A stretch of 64,000 nt of DNA from Blepharisma stoltei (taxonomy: Eukaryota; Ciliophora; Heterotrichea; Heterotrichida; Blepharismidae). The position numbers and the translations under genes were made by a program. The stretch spans positions 360,001-424,000 of the forward strand of contig CAJZBQ010000063.1 in assembly GCA_914767885.1 (NCBI GenBank). The letters are read 5' to 3'. The notes under the pieces are model-generated. The model saw only the letters and a program-made list of their open reading frames with translations. It was not told the DNA's origin and ran no database searches. Of the stretch, positions 33,979 to 46,200 are shown piece after piece. The number at the start of each line of letters is the position of its first letter. Position 1 is the first letter of the stretch.

Positions 33979-36900
33979 ATGTATGAAGAATCAATAAAAA
34001 GCAGGGCAGCTTCCTCATATAAATTTGGGACAATTATTTGTAAACGCAGTGATTTGTATAAAAGACTAGAAGTAGACAGGGCCAGCCACTATAAAACTGC
34101 TTTATTCGAAACTCTTTTGAGGCTAGGAAATAGTGATTTTAAAACAAAAGCTTCTAAAGAATATCTTATTATAAATTGCATTGTGCTTTTCATCAGAAAA
34201 ATTCAACTTTTATCGATTATTCTTTTAACCTTTGAAAATTCCAAAAATATTACTTTAGAATCTTTTTTAAATTGGTTATTGAAATTAACAAGATTTGATA
34301 TTCTTTGTGGTGAATTTAATCTCCAGTTTATATTTTTATTCATTTTGATATCAACTCTTTGGGGATTTTTTATTAGCTTTTGTTTAATTTATTTCCAAAT
34401 ATATTATAAAAGAAATGCTATTTCAATACCACTTGTTCTAGTAGCTAAGATCTTATGATGAACATACGAAAATATTTTATTTGTGCCTTATTTATACAGT
34501 GTTGGGGTATATTCTAAATATACTTTTTTCGATAATTCTACTGAAATAACAGAATATGATAATAAAAATTTATCTGACTATAATACATATTGAGCAATAC
34601 CCTTAATTTTAGGATTTCCTATTATAGTGATAGCTATATTTTTCAGAACTATTTATAATTGCAAGCCATATTACACAAAAAAATTTAAAAGAAATAGGAT
34701 GTACTCACTTATTACTTTGAAAGATTTCTTTTTTCAAATAATCCTAGTTTTTTTATCGTTTTACAGTTCAGATTTATTTTTTAATATCTTTTGTGCTATA
34801 TTCTCTATTTATATGGCTTTTCAGTATTTTTTGTACTTGCCATTTGTAGCAGTATTTGATAACTTGTTTGAGGCAAACACTTGAATACTTATGTTGTTTG
34901 GAGTAATCTCTCATCAGCTTTCTGTTCGTACTAATGCTAAATCTGTACGCGCATTAATCATTTTTTTTATCTATCCATGCTCTTGAATCATTATGGATTA
35001 TTTTATGAATAGGAATTTTGATTGCGCATTCAATACAAAAAATCAAAATCCTTATTGCATTGGAAAGAAATAAAATGGTGACGTTGACGGAAATCGGTCT
35101 CCGAGACGCACCTCGTATGGAGCTGGTAGGACCATTTCTGATGAAGTTGAGACACAGAGCCTTGCTCCCTGTCCAGGTAGGCCTACAGAGGTGGGGAAGC
35201 TATGCCGAAAAGGGAGTTTTATTTCTCCCCTGAAGGTTTTTCCTGTCCCTGCCAGATGGGCTAGACAGATTTTTACCTACCACATGGTCTCCCCACATCG
35301 AGACCATCGGGGCACTCTCCAGGAAGTGGTTATGTCCAGAGGAGCTGATCCTCTGGACAGGTGGTTCAGACCAGAAATCAAGATGGCGACGGCCTGGGAG
35401 TATGGTCGCATCAGAAACCTGACCTGAAATAACCTTTCGAGCTGAGGTGTGGTGGTTCGCTGGTTCGCCCACGTATGGCCAGACAAGTTAATCTTAATCT
35501 TATTGCATTGAGTTTAAAATTAGGCAGCTTTTGCTTAAAACTAAATCTAAGAACTTGCACAATAATTTACGATCTCAGATAAAAGCCATTTTTACAGAGG
35601 CAACAAAAGAATTTTTATCATTTAAGCTACTTTTTGTATGGGAAAGTTTATTTTATTTGCGATATGAAAAGGATAAATCGTTAGCTCTATTGAAACTTTC
35701 AAAAATCAATTTTTCATCTCAAAACATTTCAAGATTTTGGAAGCAAGATAATAAAGGGAAAAAAAAATTCTTTAGCTATCCTGACATAGAAGCAGAATTT
35801 TTATATTACTATTATTATAAAAAGCTTATAAATGAAGAATCCGAAAAAAATTTAATGCTGATAAGGTACATAAGAGACATTAACCAGCTGAATACAAAAG
35901 ATTTAGAAGTTGCATGTGATCTTTGAGAGTTATATACAAAACTATCAAATATATCTGAACATTCCCCAAGGATTATTAGTAAATTTTGTTCAATACTTGC
36001 AAATTCCAAAAAAAAATATGAAAAAAAAGCTGAAAAAATGATGAAAAGGCATCATTTAGATCCATTGGTCCTTGAAATTTATGGATCATACAAAGAAGAT
36101 TTATTAGGCGATATTGAAGGGAAAACGCTCCTCGATAATAGCAAAAATCTAAAGGGGACACAAATTTTAGGAATTGATAAAAGCTCAGGTGCAAAGTTTC
36201 AAGGTATGGCCATTATGGTGGTAAGTGGCATGCCTAATACGATAGGAGATATTTTATATTTAAACGAAGAAATTCAAAAATTGCTTGTAATTGATAATGT
36301 TGACGATTATCTTGGGACAAGCTTCACACAATTTATTCCGCCTCCTTTTGATGTAATACATAACGATATTTTAAGGAGAGGATTAATTTTTAGTGATAGG
36401 AAAGAAGTATTTCGTCCTAAACTCTTTTTGATCACTACAAAAAGGTATTGTGTAGAAGTAACAATGCATTTCCGTGTATCTTTTTTCAAACAAACTCCTT
36501 ATTTTATCGCAGATTTCAACGAAAAAGATTATAATAGCAATATAATTCTATATTCTTCAGAAGAGGAAATATACGCTACTTCAAAGAATATCCATCAGAT
36601 AATTGGCAGCAGGCAAGGCTCTATATTTGAAGTTCTTAATAATATTTCATATTATTTCGAAAAGTATGAGCTTGGGACGATCTTTGAGTATCACGAAGAT
36701 TTCACCATTTCAATGCAAAGGGCTAAACTTCAAATTGATGATTCAACGCTAGAGGTTTTGTATATTATGAACGATGATTTTTTTGCTCAAATTAAAAATC
36801 TCGGAAAAGAATCTGCAATTGAAAGCGATGAATGAGACTATAAATCTAACTATAATAGCCATACCACAATACTCCAAACTAAATCCAATGCAAAACTTGA

Positions 36901-39744
36901 ACCAGCAATTTCGCACTCTTATTTTACAACTATGCATTCAGGGATAGAAAACAATAAAAACGCAAAAAACGCAGAAAACACCAAAATGATCAAAAACATC
37001 GAAAGCAATAGTGAAAAAGTAATGAAATTTTGTAACTCTATGAACATGAAAGTCAGATTTTCTGTAATATGCCTGCTTGGAATTATTATTGCAACTTTAC
37101 TTTTAGAAAAATATTTAATTAAAGACCTAAATTTATCAATTTTTATTACTCGCTCATTCTCCGTGAAACGACCAACAAAAAATTTTGTTCACTCTATTGT
37201 AAAATTTATGTTTTAAAATAGGAGCTATTTAAAATTAACCAGAATGAGCTGGAGATTTCGTTATAATAATCTCAGATCAAAATATTTTTCCATAAACAAT
37301 TTAATTTTTGATCACTCATGCAGGGTAGGGGGGTTTTACCCAAAAATAGATTTTTCCAATGGTCTTGCTAGCTTATAGAGTGGGAGATCTAGCAATTTCG
37401 CGACAATGAGATTTTTAGGATTAAGTATTTTATCAGACTCGAGATCTCTTGATTTATTAAGTCAAGGCTATAACTTATCATCCACCGAAACAGCTTATAG
37501 GACCTCATTACAGACAAATCTGCTAAACTTAAAAATTGTTTTGACTTCCACGAATTCAAATATACTAAATTATAGTTACTTACTCCCCATCCTTGAATGA
37601 ACGGCTCGACATTGTTCGATCAAGAATAGGTTAAAAAACTTTTTTGGGGAAAAAATTGTAAATAAAATAAAATATATGGTTTTTTTTATATTTTTTAAAT
37701 GAGAGGATTAAGAGTATTTAATAATTATTTTTACAGCAAGAAATTGCAAAAATAATAATTTTAATATTTTGATTTTTTGGTTACCTTTAAACTGTATTAA
37801 TTTTTAATTTGTTCTTTATTGAATTAAAAATTTAAATGCTAAAGAATCTCTATTTTTTAGATTATTGAGTTTTTAAGCCCAGGCTGATTACTAAAGCACT
37901 TTGGTTGATTTTTTAGCTTTCTGTCATCTCAAAAGCCTCTGGCCACAACTTCATTAGATCATTTCCCAACATTCGATAACTAATATATTTTATATAAAAA
38001 TTTGCATGATATGAAAATCGTTCGATCAAGGGCGTTGATTTCCCGAATTTTGAAGAATTTTTACAGTGATTCGTTCGATCAAGGAAGGGGTAGAGTTAAC
38101 AAACTATTTAGCGGAAAATGAAATAATAGCAGTTGAAAAGCTGAGTAGTAATTTATATCGCACCTATAAAATTAATTTATTTCAAGCTCTTCAGAAAATT
38201 ATACAAGAAGGTTCAGCAATTGTCAACACTAAATTTTCGAATTTTTCAGATATTCAGACAAACCTTTTTTATATTTATTGAAATTTTCCTGGAGAAACTT
38301 TTAGATGTTTAAATGCAAGCATTTACTCGACTGCTAAAGAAATGCAGGAAAATACATTATCTGTATTAGAGCTTTTAAAGTATTTGAAGATCCTTACTTT
38401 TATCCCTACTTTGCTAATAATTGCTCTTTCAGTTAGAGATATAATTAATCTTGAAAAATACAATAAAAAGAATTGGAACAGTCTTTCGTCACTAAATATT
38501 AAAAGAAAAGTAGTTCTAAAAGAGAAGCTTATAGATAGACTTTATAACTTTCACAGCTTGAAAGTAGACGAAGTCCAGCTCAAACGCACGAATAAAAAAA
38601 TTTATTCATTTATTTGAAAGTCATTTATCTTTAAAATCCTTTGTTTACTCCCCCCCCCCCCTCCGTGAGCGAACAAAACCATTAGAAAAATCGCCATTTT
38701 TTGACCAAAAAACCCACCCCTCCGTGAGTGAACAAAAATTTTTTTAATAGAAAAAATTTTAATGGAAAAAAATTTTGATATATAAGTGATAATTAGTATA
38801 ATGAAATCTAGAGCTAATTCTGTTTAATTTTAAACAAATTGCGTTTTAAAACATAAATTTTGCAAATTAAATTAATATTTGCTTCCCAATTTTTGCAAAT
38901 TAGGATTTTTTTAAATTTCGAAAAAAATATTTTTTATAAAATTTATATATAAATTTTTTTTAAAAAAAAAAATTAACCCCCCTCCGTGAGCGAACAAAAT
39001 TTTTTTGTTCGCTCACGGAGGGGGGGGGGGGAGTTAGAGCTTTTAAGTATTTTCTATTATTTTATTTCTATTTATGTGCTGCAAAATCAAATAAGTGATG
39101 CTTTAATTTCTCAAACTGATTATAGATTTAGCTCTGGCTTAAGAAGATCACTTACTGCAACTACTTATTTTTGAGCTAGAGAACAATTTTTAGATAAGAG
39201 CAATGCTTCATTTATTACTAACATGTTACATGACAGCAATCCATTTCCTTCAATTCCACACAAACTGCAATTTTTGATTGACGATTATAAGCATTGTCAA
39301 AAATTCATCAATTATGGGCCATTAAAGAAGTATTATAATGATGAAATGGTAAGCCTTATGATCGGAAATCCTTGCACTCAATTAAATAATACAATAGCAA
39401 AATGCCAAAGCAGCTATATAAGTATGGGAATAGTGCCTTCAGTAGAAGTTTATATTGATGAGGTTAGAAGAGTAACAAATTATAAGAAAACTGATTGAAA
39501 AGATATCATTAAGCTGGAGCAATATTCTAAATTGATATCAAGTTCAGTAAGTTCGATGGTAAATATCTTTATGAATACTACTAATGCTCAGGTTGCTGAT
39601 ACTTTAGACAATTTAGTTATCACAACCTTGTTATATTTCCTGCTGATGATAATTATTGCAATGCTAATTGTGTTCACAGCTGTAAATAAAATGAAAAGTG
39701 ACTTGATTGATAAAATTGAGGTTTTAAAATACTTTGAAGGCTAG
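33979..39744 (+). CDS. PAS-domain polytopic membrane sensor, copy D
   Basis: ATG 33979 (MYEESIKSRAASS) to TAG 39744. Four inserts (35063-35498, 37149-37389, 37583-38095, 38648-39033) are removed with one repeat each, leaving exactly 1390 codons. Same architecture as copies B and C: N-terminal membrane block, PAS domain (MVVSGMPNTIGDILYLNE, GTSFTQFIPPPFDVIH), then a four-helix C-terminal half with two extracytosolic loops. TGA encodes Trp many times, including the conserved TYFWARE. It is nearly identical to copy C over the first kilobase but carries a different set of inserts, so most inserts arrived after the duplication or were lost from one copy. Confidence 0.8.
35063..35498 (+). mobile_element. 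Retroposon-like element, family alpha, in copy D
   Basis: A 12-bp duplication, CTTATTGCATTG, at 35051-35062 and 35499-35510. The head (GAAATAAAATGGTGACGTTG) matches the insert at 4308. The site is only about 30 bp, in gene coordinates, from the independent insertion in copy C at 27923. Confidence 0.82.
37149..37389. mobile_element. Degenerate TNA/TA MITE/IES in copy D
   Basis: Left flank TTA (37146-37148), start CTCGCTCATTCTCCGTG. Right flank decayed to CTA (TA at 37390-37391). Orthologous site to the element at 30901 in copy C. TA-to-TA deletion of 243 bp gives SIFISNFATM in frame. Confidence 0.72.
37583..38095. mobile_element. TNA-type MITE/IES, CCTTGATCGAACG motif
   Basis: Flanked by TTA (37580-37582 and 38096-38098). 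The left end is a head-to-head pair (ATCCTTGAATGAACG ... GTTCGATCAAGAATAGG). The right end has two tandem GTTCGATCAAGG copies. Third motif version on the same layout. Copy C has the empty site. Deletion of 516 bp gives NYSYLTNYLAENE in frame. Confidence 0.88.
38648..39033. mobile_element. TNA-type MITE/IES, GTGAGYGAAC motif, in copy D
   Basis: Flanked by TTA (38645-38647 and 39034-39036). Copy C has the empty site at about 32110. It is nearly identical to the element at 13460, differing mainly in C and G tract lengths. Deletion of 389 bp gives FKILCLELLSIFYY in frame. Confidence 0.92.
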
Positions 39745-40096
39745 TTAATGTATTAGAGTTTTCAAGTTTTCTAATAAGTTTTTAATCTGCTTTTCTTTTC
39801 CCTCTTATTTTCCTCTGAATAGCTAAAGATATGATTAATAGAATATAAGATATAGCTGGCTAGCTTATAAAAGAGTTGAATTTTTTTATATTTTAATAAG
39901 ATATTTTTGGATTTTTATTGATTTTCAAATTTAAAATGCTTTCCCTAATATTATCTAAGAATACAAGGATTTTATCTTTTATTTATAAAAACTAATTTAA
40001 TTAATAAGGGTATTTCTTCTAGTAGCCATAACTCATACATACTTTTCATAGACTGTTGCGTAGATTGCATTTTATTCAGAGTGGAATTAAACCTAT
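39745..40096. other. Spacer between copies D and E
   Basis: Homologous to 33150-33450 downstream of copy C. At about 40110 it passes directly into the interior of the gene family, with no promoter or 5' part. This marks a deletion breakpoint in the last repeat unit. Confidence 0.6.
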
Positions 40097-40575
40097 ATGA
40101 AATTAAAAAGATCTATATTAGTGTATGAGTATAAAGTTCTAAATAAAAGCTTGCGTTTTACTATTGAAGAAATGCAAAACAATACAATATCTGTCTTGGC
40201 ATTTTTAATGAACTTTAAATTGCTTGTTTTTATTCCTGCAGTGTTGATAATTGCTCTTTCAATTAAAAATATAATAGATCTTGAAAAATACAATAAAAAG
40301 AATTGGAGAAGCCTTTCCTCACTAAGCATCGAACGCAAAATAATTATAAGAGAAAAGCTTATAGATAGACTAAATCAATATCATGGTATCGAAGTTGAAG
40401 AAACAATTCAAAAAAATAATAAAAAAAAGAAAATTTATTTATTTGTTTGAAAATCATTTATCTTTAAAATTCTCCTATTGGAACTTGCCAGCATCTTATA
40501 TTATTTTATTTCTATTAATGTATTTCAAAATCAAATAAGCGATGCTTTAATTTCTCAAACGGATTATCGATTTAG

Positions 40576-40935
40576 TATAAATAAAATAGCATTCGGTTTA
40601 AGCGAAATTAGCTCTGCTAATTTTCTGGGAACTTCTGTACAGCAATAGCAATTTATCACTGGCGCATAGACCCGAGGCACTGCTCCAAGTACACCAGGAG
40701 GCTTGAAGTTTTACCTCCCAGCACACTTGAGGAAGGTGACCCTTTAGGTGGAGCATGCTCAGGAGTACGCAGCCCGTCGAAGTCGGAGCGATGCATTTCT
40801 CCCTTGCCCTGGTGCAACGAAGTGGATCGATCCAGAGATCCATGGGCCCGACATATTGACAAATATGGTGGCAGCTCTGAAAACAGCTACCCCGTAGTGG
40901 ATGTTAAACGTTATAAATTAAATAAGATAAGATAA
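40576..40935 (+). mobile_element. Retroposon-like element in copy E, (AAGAT)-type tail
   Basis: A 14-bp duplication (GATTATCGATTTAG at 40562-40575, GATTATAGATTTAG at 40936-40949). Head TATAAATAAAATAGC. The middle matches the insert at 27923 (GTGACCCTTTAGGTGGA). The 3' part matches 7274 and 11275 (GGATCGATCCAGAGATCC, GTGGATGTTAAACGTTAT). It ends in a short AAGAT repeat. The most complete member joining those fragments into one family. Confidence 0.82.
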
Positions 40936-41278
40936 GATTATAGATTTAGCTCGGGGCTCAGAAGATCACTTACTAAAACTACTTATTTTTGAGCTAGAGA
41001 ACAATTTTTAGATAAGAGAAATGCATCTTTTATTACTAATATTCTTAACGAAAGAAGCGCATTTCCTTCAATCTCATGCAAACTAAAAGATTTGATTAAA
41101 GATTACAATTATTGTCAAAATCTCATCAATAATGGAGCTTTAAAAAAATATTATAATGATGACATCATCAGCCTCATGATTGGAAATCCTTGCGCCCAAT
41201 TAAACAGCACAATAGCAAAATGCCAAAGCAGCTATATTAGTATGGGAATAGTGCCATCAATTGAGCTTTATATAAATG

Positions 41279-41714
41279 TTATTAGTTAGTTAATTGAAGA
41301 ATGAGCTTGCCATATTAGTGGTCTCCAAAGACCTTTTTGTACGAGAGGCTAATCCCGTAGACGGCACAGTCATCTCTTCTTGCGTTGAGATTTCGCCTAA
41401 AGCGAGAGGCTTATGCATTTCTCCAACTGTTTTCAGAAATTATTTTCTTGGAGTCTATCAAGTGCTAAAGCGCTTTCCTTTGGTTGATGCAGGAAAAAGA
41501 ATGTTCCTATGGCCTGGCCAAAACCTCCGTTTATCGTAGAGATGCCCAACGGTCTGAGAAAGATTGCTGGGCACCTCCATTTCCAACAACTGAAAGCAGC
41601 CAAAACCTACATGGATACGAATTTACTAGGGCTGCACTTGATTTTCGACTTTAAGTCCAAGGTTGGGCTCTCATGGCAAGAGGGAAAGTTGATACGTGTC
41701 GTTATTTTGATAAA
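41279..41714 (-). mobile_element. Retroposon-like element, family beta, in copy E
   Basis: A 12-bp duplication, TTTATATAAATG, at 41267-41278 and 41715-41726. Homologous to 30139-30707 (GCCATATT..., CACCTCCATTTCCAAC... and the terminal ATACGTGTCGTTATTTTGAT). On the minus strand the TTAGTTAG at the left is its tail. Confidence 0.78.
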
Positions 41715-41843
41715 TTTATATAAATGAGATAAAAAGAGTGGAAAAATATAGCTTAAATGACTGAAAAGATATTATAAAGCTAGAGCAGTACTCTAAATTG
41801 ATAACAAGCTCAGTAAGTTCAATGGTAAATATTTTTATGAATA

Positions 41844-42418
41844 TAGCCTGGGTATCTTTTAGTGCGCTCTTACGCTTGCACCTTCTCACTCTATCCCTCG
41901 CGAGGGAACAAAAAATTTTTTTGCTCATAGAGTGTGTTAATATTTTTATAAAAAATTTTATATATAAATTTTATAGTAAATTTTTATTTCCTAAATTAAA
42001 AAATCCTAAATGAAAAAAATGTGAAAGTTAAAAATTAATTCAATTTATAAAATTTATGTTTTTAAATGTAAATAGAATTAGCGTGAGATTTCGTTATATT
42101 ATTATTACTTATGTATCAAAATATTTTTGATAAAAAATTATGGTATTAATAAAATATTTTTTCGATCACTGAATAAGACTTTTTGCTCAAAAAATAAGGA
42201 TTTTTTCAATGGTTCTGTTCGATTATGGAGGAAGGAGTCAGCAACTTTGAGGATTGATTTTTCACTTAAAATAAATGAGTCAACTTAAAATTCAAAAAAA
42301 TCCATGGATAAGAATTTGTTCTCATTTTTAAAGTTGATACGCTATCTGAAGGTAAGAAGTCAAGCCTCCAATTCGTACAGCGGCTGCAAGTGTAAGGACG
42401 CGCTAAAGTGTGCTCAAA
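41844..42418. mobile_element. Fold-back element containing a nested MITE
   Basis: Outer imperfect inverted repeats (TTTAGTGCGCTCTTACGCTTGCA at left, with a closely similar complement near 42385-42410) with TA at both edges. Inside it sits a TNA-type element at 41889-42237. The outer element was therefore a target for the inner one. Confidence 0.65.
41889..42237. mobile_element. Nested TNA-type MITE
   Basis: Flanked by TCA (41886-41888 and 42238-42240). Left palindromic pair decayed (CTCTATCCCTCGCGAGGGAAC ... GCTCATAGAGTG). Right tandem pair decayed (GTTCGATTATGGAGGAAGGAG). Confidence 0.72.
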
Positions 42419-42860
42419 TATGCCGCAGACGCCTATGTTGCAGACACTCTGGATTATTTAGTCATTACATCTTTAATTTATTTTTTGCTTGTGTGCATTA
42501 TCGCAATGTTGATTACATTAACAGCTGTAAATAAAATAAAAGACGATCTAATAGGAAAAATTGAAGTGCTAAAATACTTCGAATGCTAATTAATTTTTTA
42601 TTTGATTTTAATTAATTATTAACTCGATAATTATTGTTTTGATTATAATGATTAATTCTTAATAATGATTCTCAAGTAAATCTTCTAATTAAACAAATAT
42701 AAAAAATTAAAATTTACAATAAAAAAATCTATCCTTTTTGCACTTAATTTCATCCCACAAATTTAAATGAATAATATTTTTAAATCCGAGATTTTGAATT
42801 AATTAAAAATAAAATTTTAAGAAGTGAATTGAGATTATTTAAATGAGATAATAAGAGTGG

Positions 42861-43095
42861 AAAACTATAGCAATTATGGCTGAAAAATCATATAAAATTG
42901 GAAAAGTGCTTTAAATTGCTTGCAAGCTCATTAAGCTCTATGGTAAATATTTTTATGAATATCATAGACACCTATGTTGATGACAGTTTATTATTCATTT
43001 ATTGCATCTTCATTTTATTTCTTTCTTATGTCGGTTTTGTTGACAGCTGCAAAAAAATAAAAGACAGTCTGATAGAAATTTGAATTGCTTAAGTA
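42861..43095 (+). pseudogene. Sensor remnant F
   Basis: A diverged duplicate of the last 75 or so codons of copy E (SSLSSMVNIFMNIIDTYVDDS region and the final helix, ending near KYFKC). Contains stops and frameshifts. The flanking GAGATAA.AAGAGTGGAAAA also matches copy E, so the repeat unit ended here. Confidence 0.72.
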
Positions 43096-43291
43096 CTTCA
43101 AATGCAAATTCATATTTGTATTATTTTTAATTATTTATTAAAATTTGTTTCAATAACTCAGATTTCTTTATTATTTCATACAGAAAAATTTTATCTTTCA
43201 AAATTCTTCATTTGATTATAATAATGGCAACCTTATCTATTGCATTTCTTAATTATTAAAATCAATATAAGCTATTCATAACAATTTTAAA

Positions 43292-46200
43292 ATGAAATCA
43301 AAAGACAGAATCAGAGTTTGCATCAGAAGCCGTCCTTTATTTTCTCAAGATTCAAAAGATGCTTTTATTTACAGCTCTTCTTCAATCCAGTTAAAACAAT
43401 CAATCTCTAATGTTCCTTCATCCTATACATTTGACAACGTATTTGATTCCCAAACAGCCACTTCTGACTCCCCCCCCCCTTTAAATTGGAACAAAATATA
43501 GGTAAAATTTCCACTTTTTTGGTAAATTAACCCCCCTTTAAATTGGAACAAAATTTAATTTTATAATAAAAAATTTTATATATATAAATCATAATTTTTA
43601 TGTAAAAAGTTTTGATATAATTTAAATGTTTCTTCTTAACTAAAATTAAAAATTTAGTTTTATCCTGCTCTTGTTTATAGAATAGAGTATAATGAGCATT
43701 TTATTTAAATAAATTTATTATCCTTAATTGTAAATTTTTAAAACAATTTAATTTTTGTTTTAAAATATTTTCGAAAAAAAAATTTTATTTTTTTTGATAA
43801 AAATGATATTTTTTATTTAAATAGCTTTGATATAAATTCAATACGAATTCTTTACAAAAATTCAAAATTTACTTATCTCTTGCTTTATTTCAAAGAATAG
43901 AGTATAAATAACATCTTATTTAAACAAAAATTAACCAAAATTAGCACTTTGATTAATAAATTTTCTAAAATTTTTTTTTTTAAATTTTTTTTTTATCAAT
44001 AAAATAATAATTTTTGTGTAAATAGTTTTGATGCCAATTAATAGTGGCGTATTAATTAATAATAAAATTTTAGTTATATCTTACTTTATTTTAAAGGATA
44101 AAGAGTAAATAGCATTTTATTAAACAAATTTATTAATCTAATTCGATAAATTTTTGAAATTTTTTTTTTTTTTTTTAAATTTTATATAAATTTTTTTTTT
44201 TTTAAATTTTATAATGATTTTTTTTTTTAAAAAAATTTTCTTAACCCCCCTTTAAATTGGAACAAAATTTTTAGTTCCAATTTAAAGGGGGGGGAGTGAG
44301 GTTTATGACACCGTCTGCAAAGAAATTATTGAAGGTGCAATAGAAGGCTACAATGGCACTATTTTAGCATATGGCCAAACAACCTCAGGCAAAACCCATA
44401 CAATTATCGGAAATCCTGAAAGTCCAGGAATTTTGTCCTTGACTTTTATTGATATTTTTAATATCATTCAAAGCAAAAGGAGAGAATTCACTATTTTAGT
44501 CTCTTATTTAGAGGTTTATAACGAAATTATCAATGATTTGTTAGATCCTGGGTCAATTAATTTGAGAATCAGAGAAGACCCGACTGAAGGATATTTTGTA
44601 TCAGGATTAAAGCAGCTGGTGGTGAGAAACCCAAAAGAAGCAGTCGAAATATTGGAATTTGGAGAAAAACAAAGGAGATATAGAGCCACAAATATACATG
44701 AACATTCATCAAGGTCACATACAGTATTTAGAATTTTAATAGAAAGCAAAGATATAGATGGGCTGATTGATGATGGGAATGAAATCAGGATTAAAGGGAA
44801 TATGAGATTTTCTGTTCTAAATCTAGTAGATCTTGCTGGGTCAGAAAGAATTGGAGATGTTGGGAACACTGATACTTCAGAAACTTCTCATATAAATAAA
44901 AGTTTATTTGTATTAGCAAATGTAATAAACAAGCTCGCTGATAACCCTAATGCCCACATACCATTTAGAGATAGCAAGTTGACGAGAATATTAAGCAATT
45001 CCTTAGGAGGGAATAAAAAATAAAATGGCAACATCGACGGAAGGGGCAGGCTTTGCCTCTCAGTCTTTGCTTATCGAACTAATTGGGAATCCGCAAGGGG
45101 GACTCTAACCTAGTGAGCCAATATTAAGGTTAAGTGGACTTATACCAGATAGGCAAACTGGTGGGTCTATCCCTTGCAGCCTTATAATATTTAACTTTTA
45201 CTTACCTTAGGAGGGAATGCTTTAACTGCAATTATTTGTACAATAGCACCAGAAATAAACAACGTCCAATTAAGCATATCGACCTTAAGATTTGCTACAA
45301 GGGCTAAATCTATCAAAAATCAGCCAATTATCAATGAAGTCATAGACGATTCTAAGCTAATCACAGGCTATAAAAACAAAATAGCTAGACTTGAAGCTCA
45401 AATTTCTTCAATTATTACAAGCAAAGATAAAGAGATAAGCAAGCTTAAAGAAGAAAATGCGAAATTAAGAGAATTATCTATGAATACCCCTGAAAAGCAA
45501 GATAAAGAGCAGGTTATTAAATTTGTGAATGTAAGTGAGCAAGAGTTTTATGAGAAGTATAAAGAGTTGCAAAAGAATTTCAATATACAGATTTCGATAA
45601 AGCATTCACTTATGAAGGAATTAGGCGATATAAAAGAGTTAGGAATAATAGGATTTGACATTCAAAAACGAAAATTTGATAAAGAAAATACCAAAGAAGT
45701 CGCTGAACTATCAAGCTGAGAATCAGAATGCTTAAAGCTAAGGAATAATTATTTGATCGAATTAGCGGCACTTGATGAAAATTATTGGGATCATTTAAGT
45801 GAGCTTTTCGCAAGACTTAGAGGAAATAAAACTTCTCAAGACAGAAAACCTCCTATCAAAACAGAAGCAAAATCTAGGCCCACCACCAATGTGCAGCCTA
45901 AAAGATCAAGACCGATTTCTCAAGAAAACGTCAGAATCCGCTATAAGGTTGGAAATACTTATAAAAACCAGTCCCCAACTTCTCTTAACCCAGCCAAAAA
46001 AGACACTCCAAGATCAAGTCAAAAAGTCATGACTCCGATTCCTTCTAACTCCTCTGAGAACCGAAATGCCTACCCCAGTCCGTTTAAGCTTGTATGTGAA
46101 GACCTTGCAGACACCCCAAAGCCTACTAATGTTCGCAAATCTACAGATGACCCTTCCTCATTACCAAGAAAAGCTATAACTCTAGAATCCGAATCTTCAT

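Larger units (their letters stand above)
40097..42589 (+). pseudogene. Sensor copy E, 5'-truncated
   Basis: Only the C-terminal third of the sensor is present, from the helix before FIPAVLIIALSI to the last transmembrane helix and TAA at 42587-42589. The membrane block, PAS domain and first extracytosolic region are missing. Inserts at 40576-40935, 41279-41714 and about 41844-42418 interrupt it. Removing the last one TA-to-TA does not restore frame. Truncation plus frameshift suggest a pseudogene, although the remaining codons are well conserved (MIGNPCAQLNSTIAKC). Confidence 0.75.
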
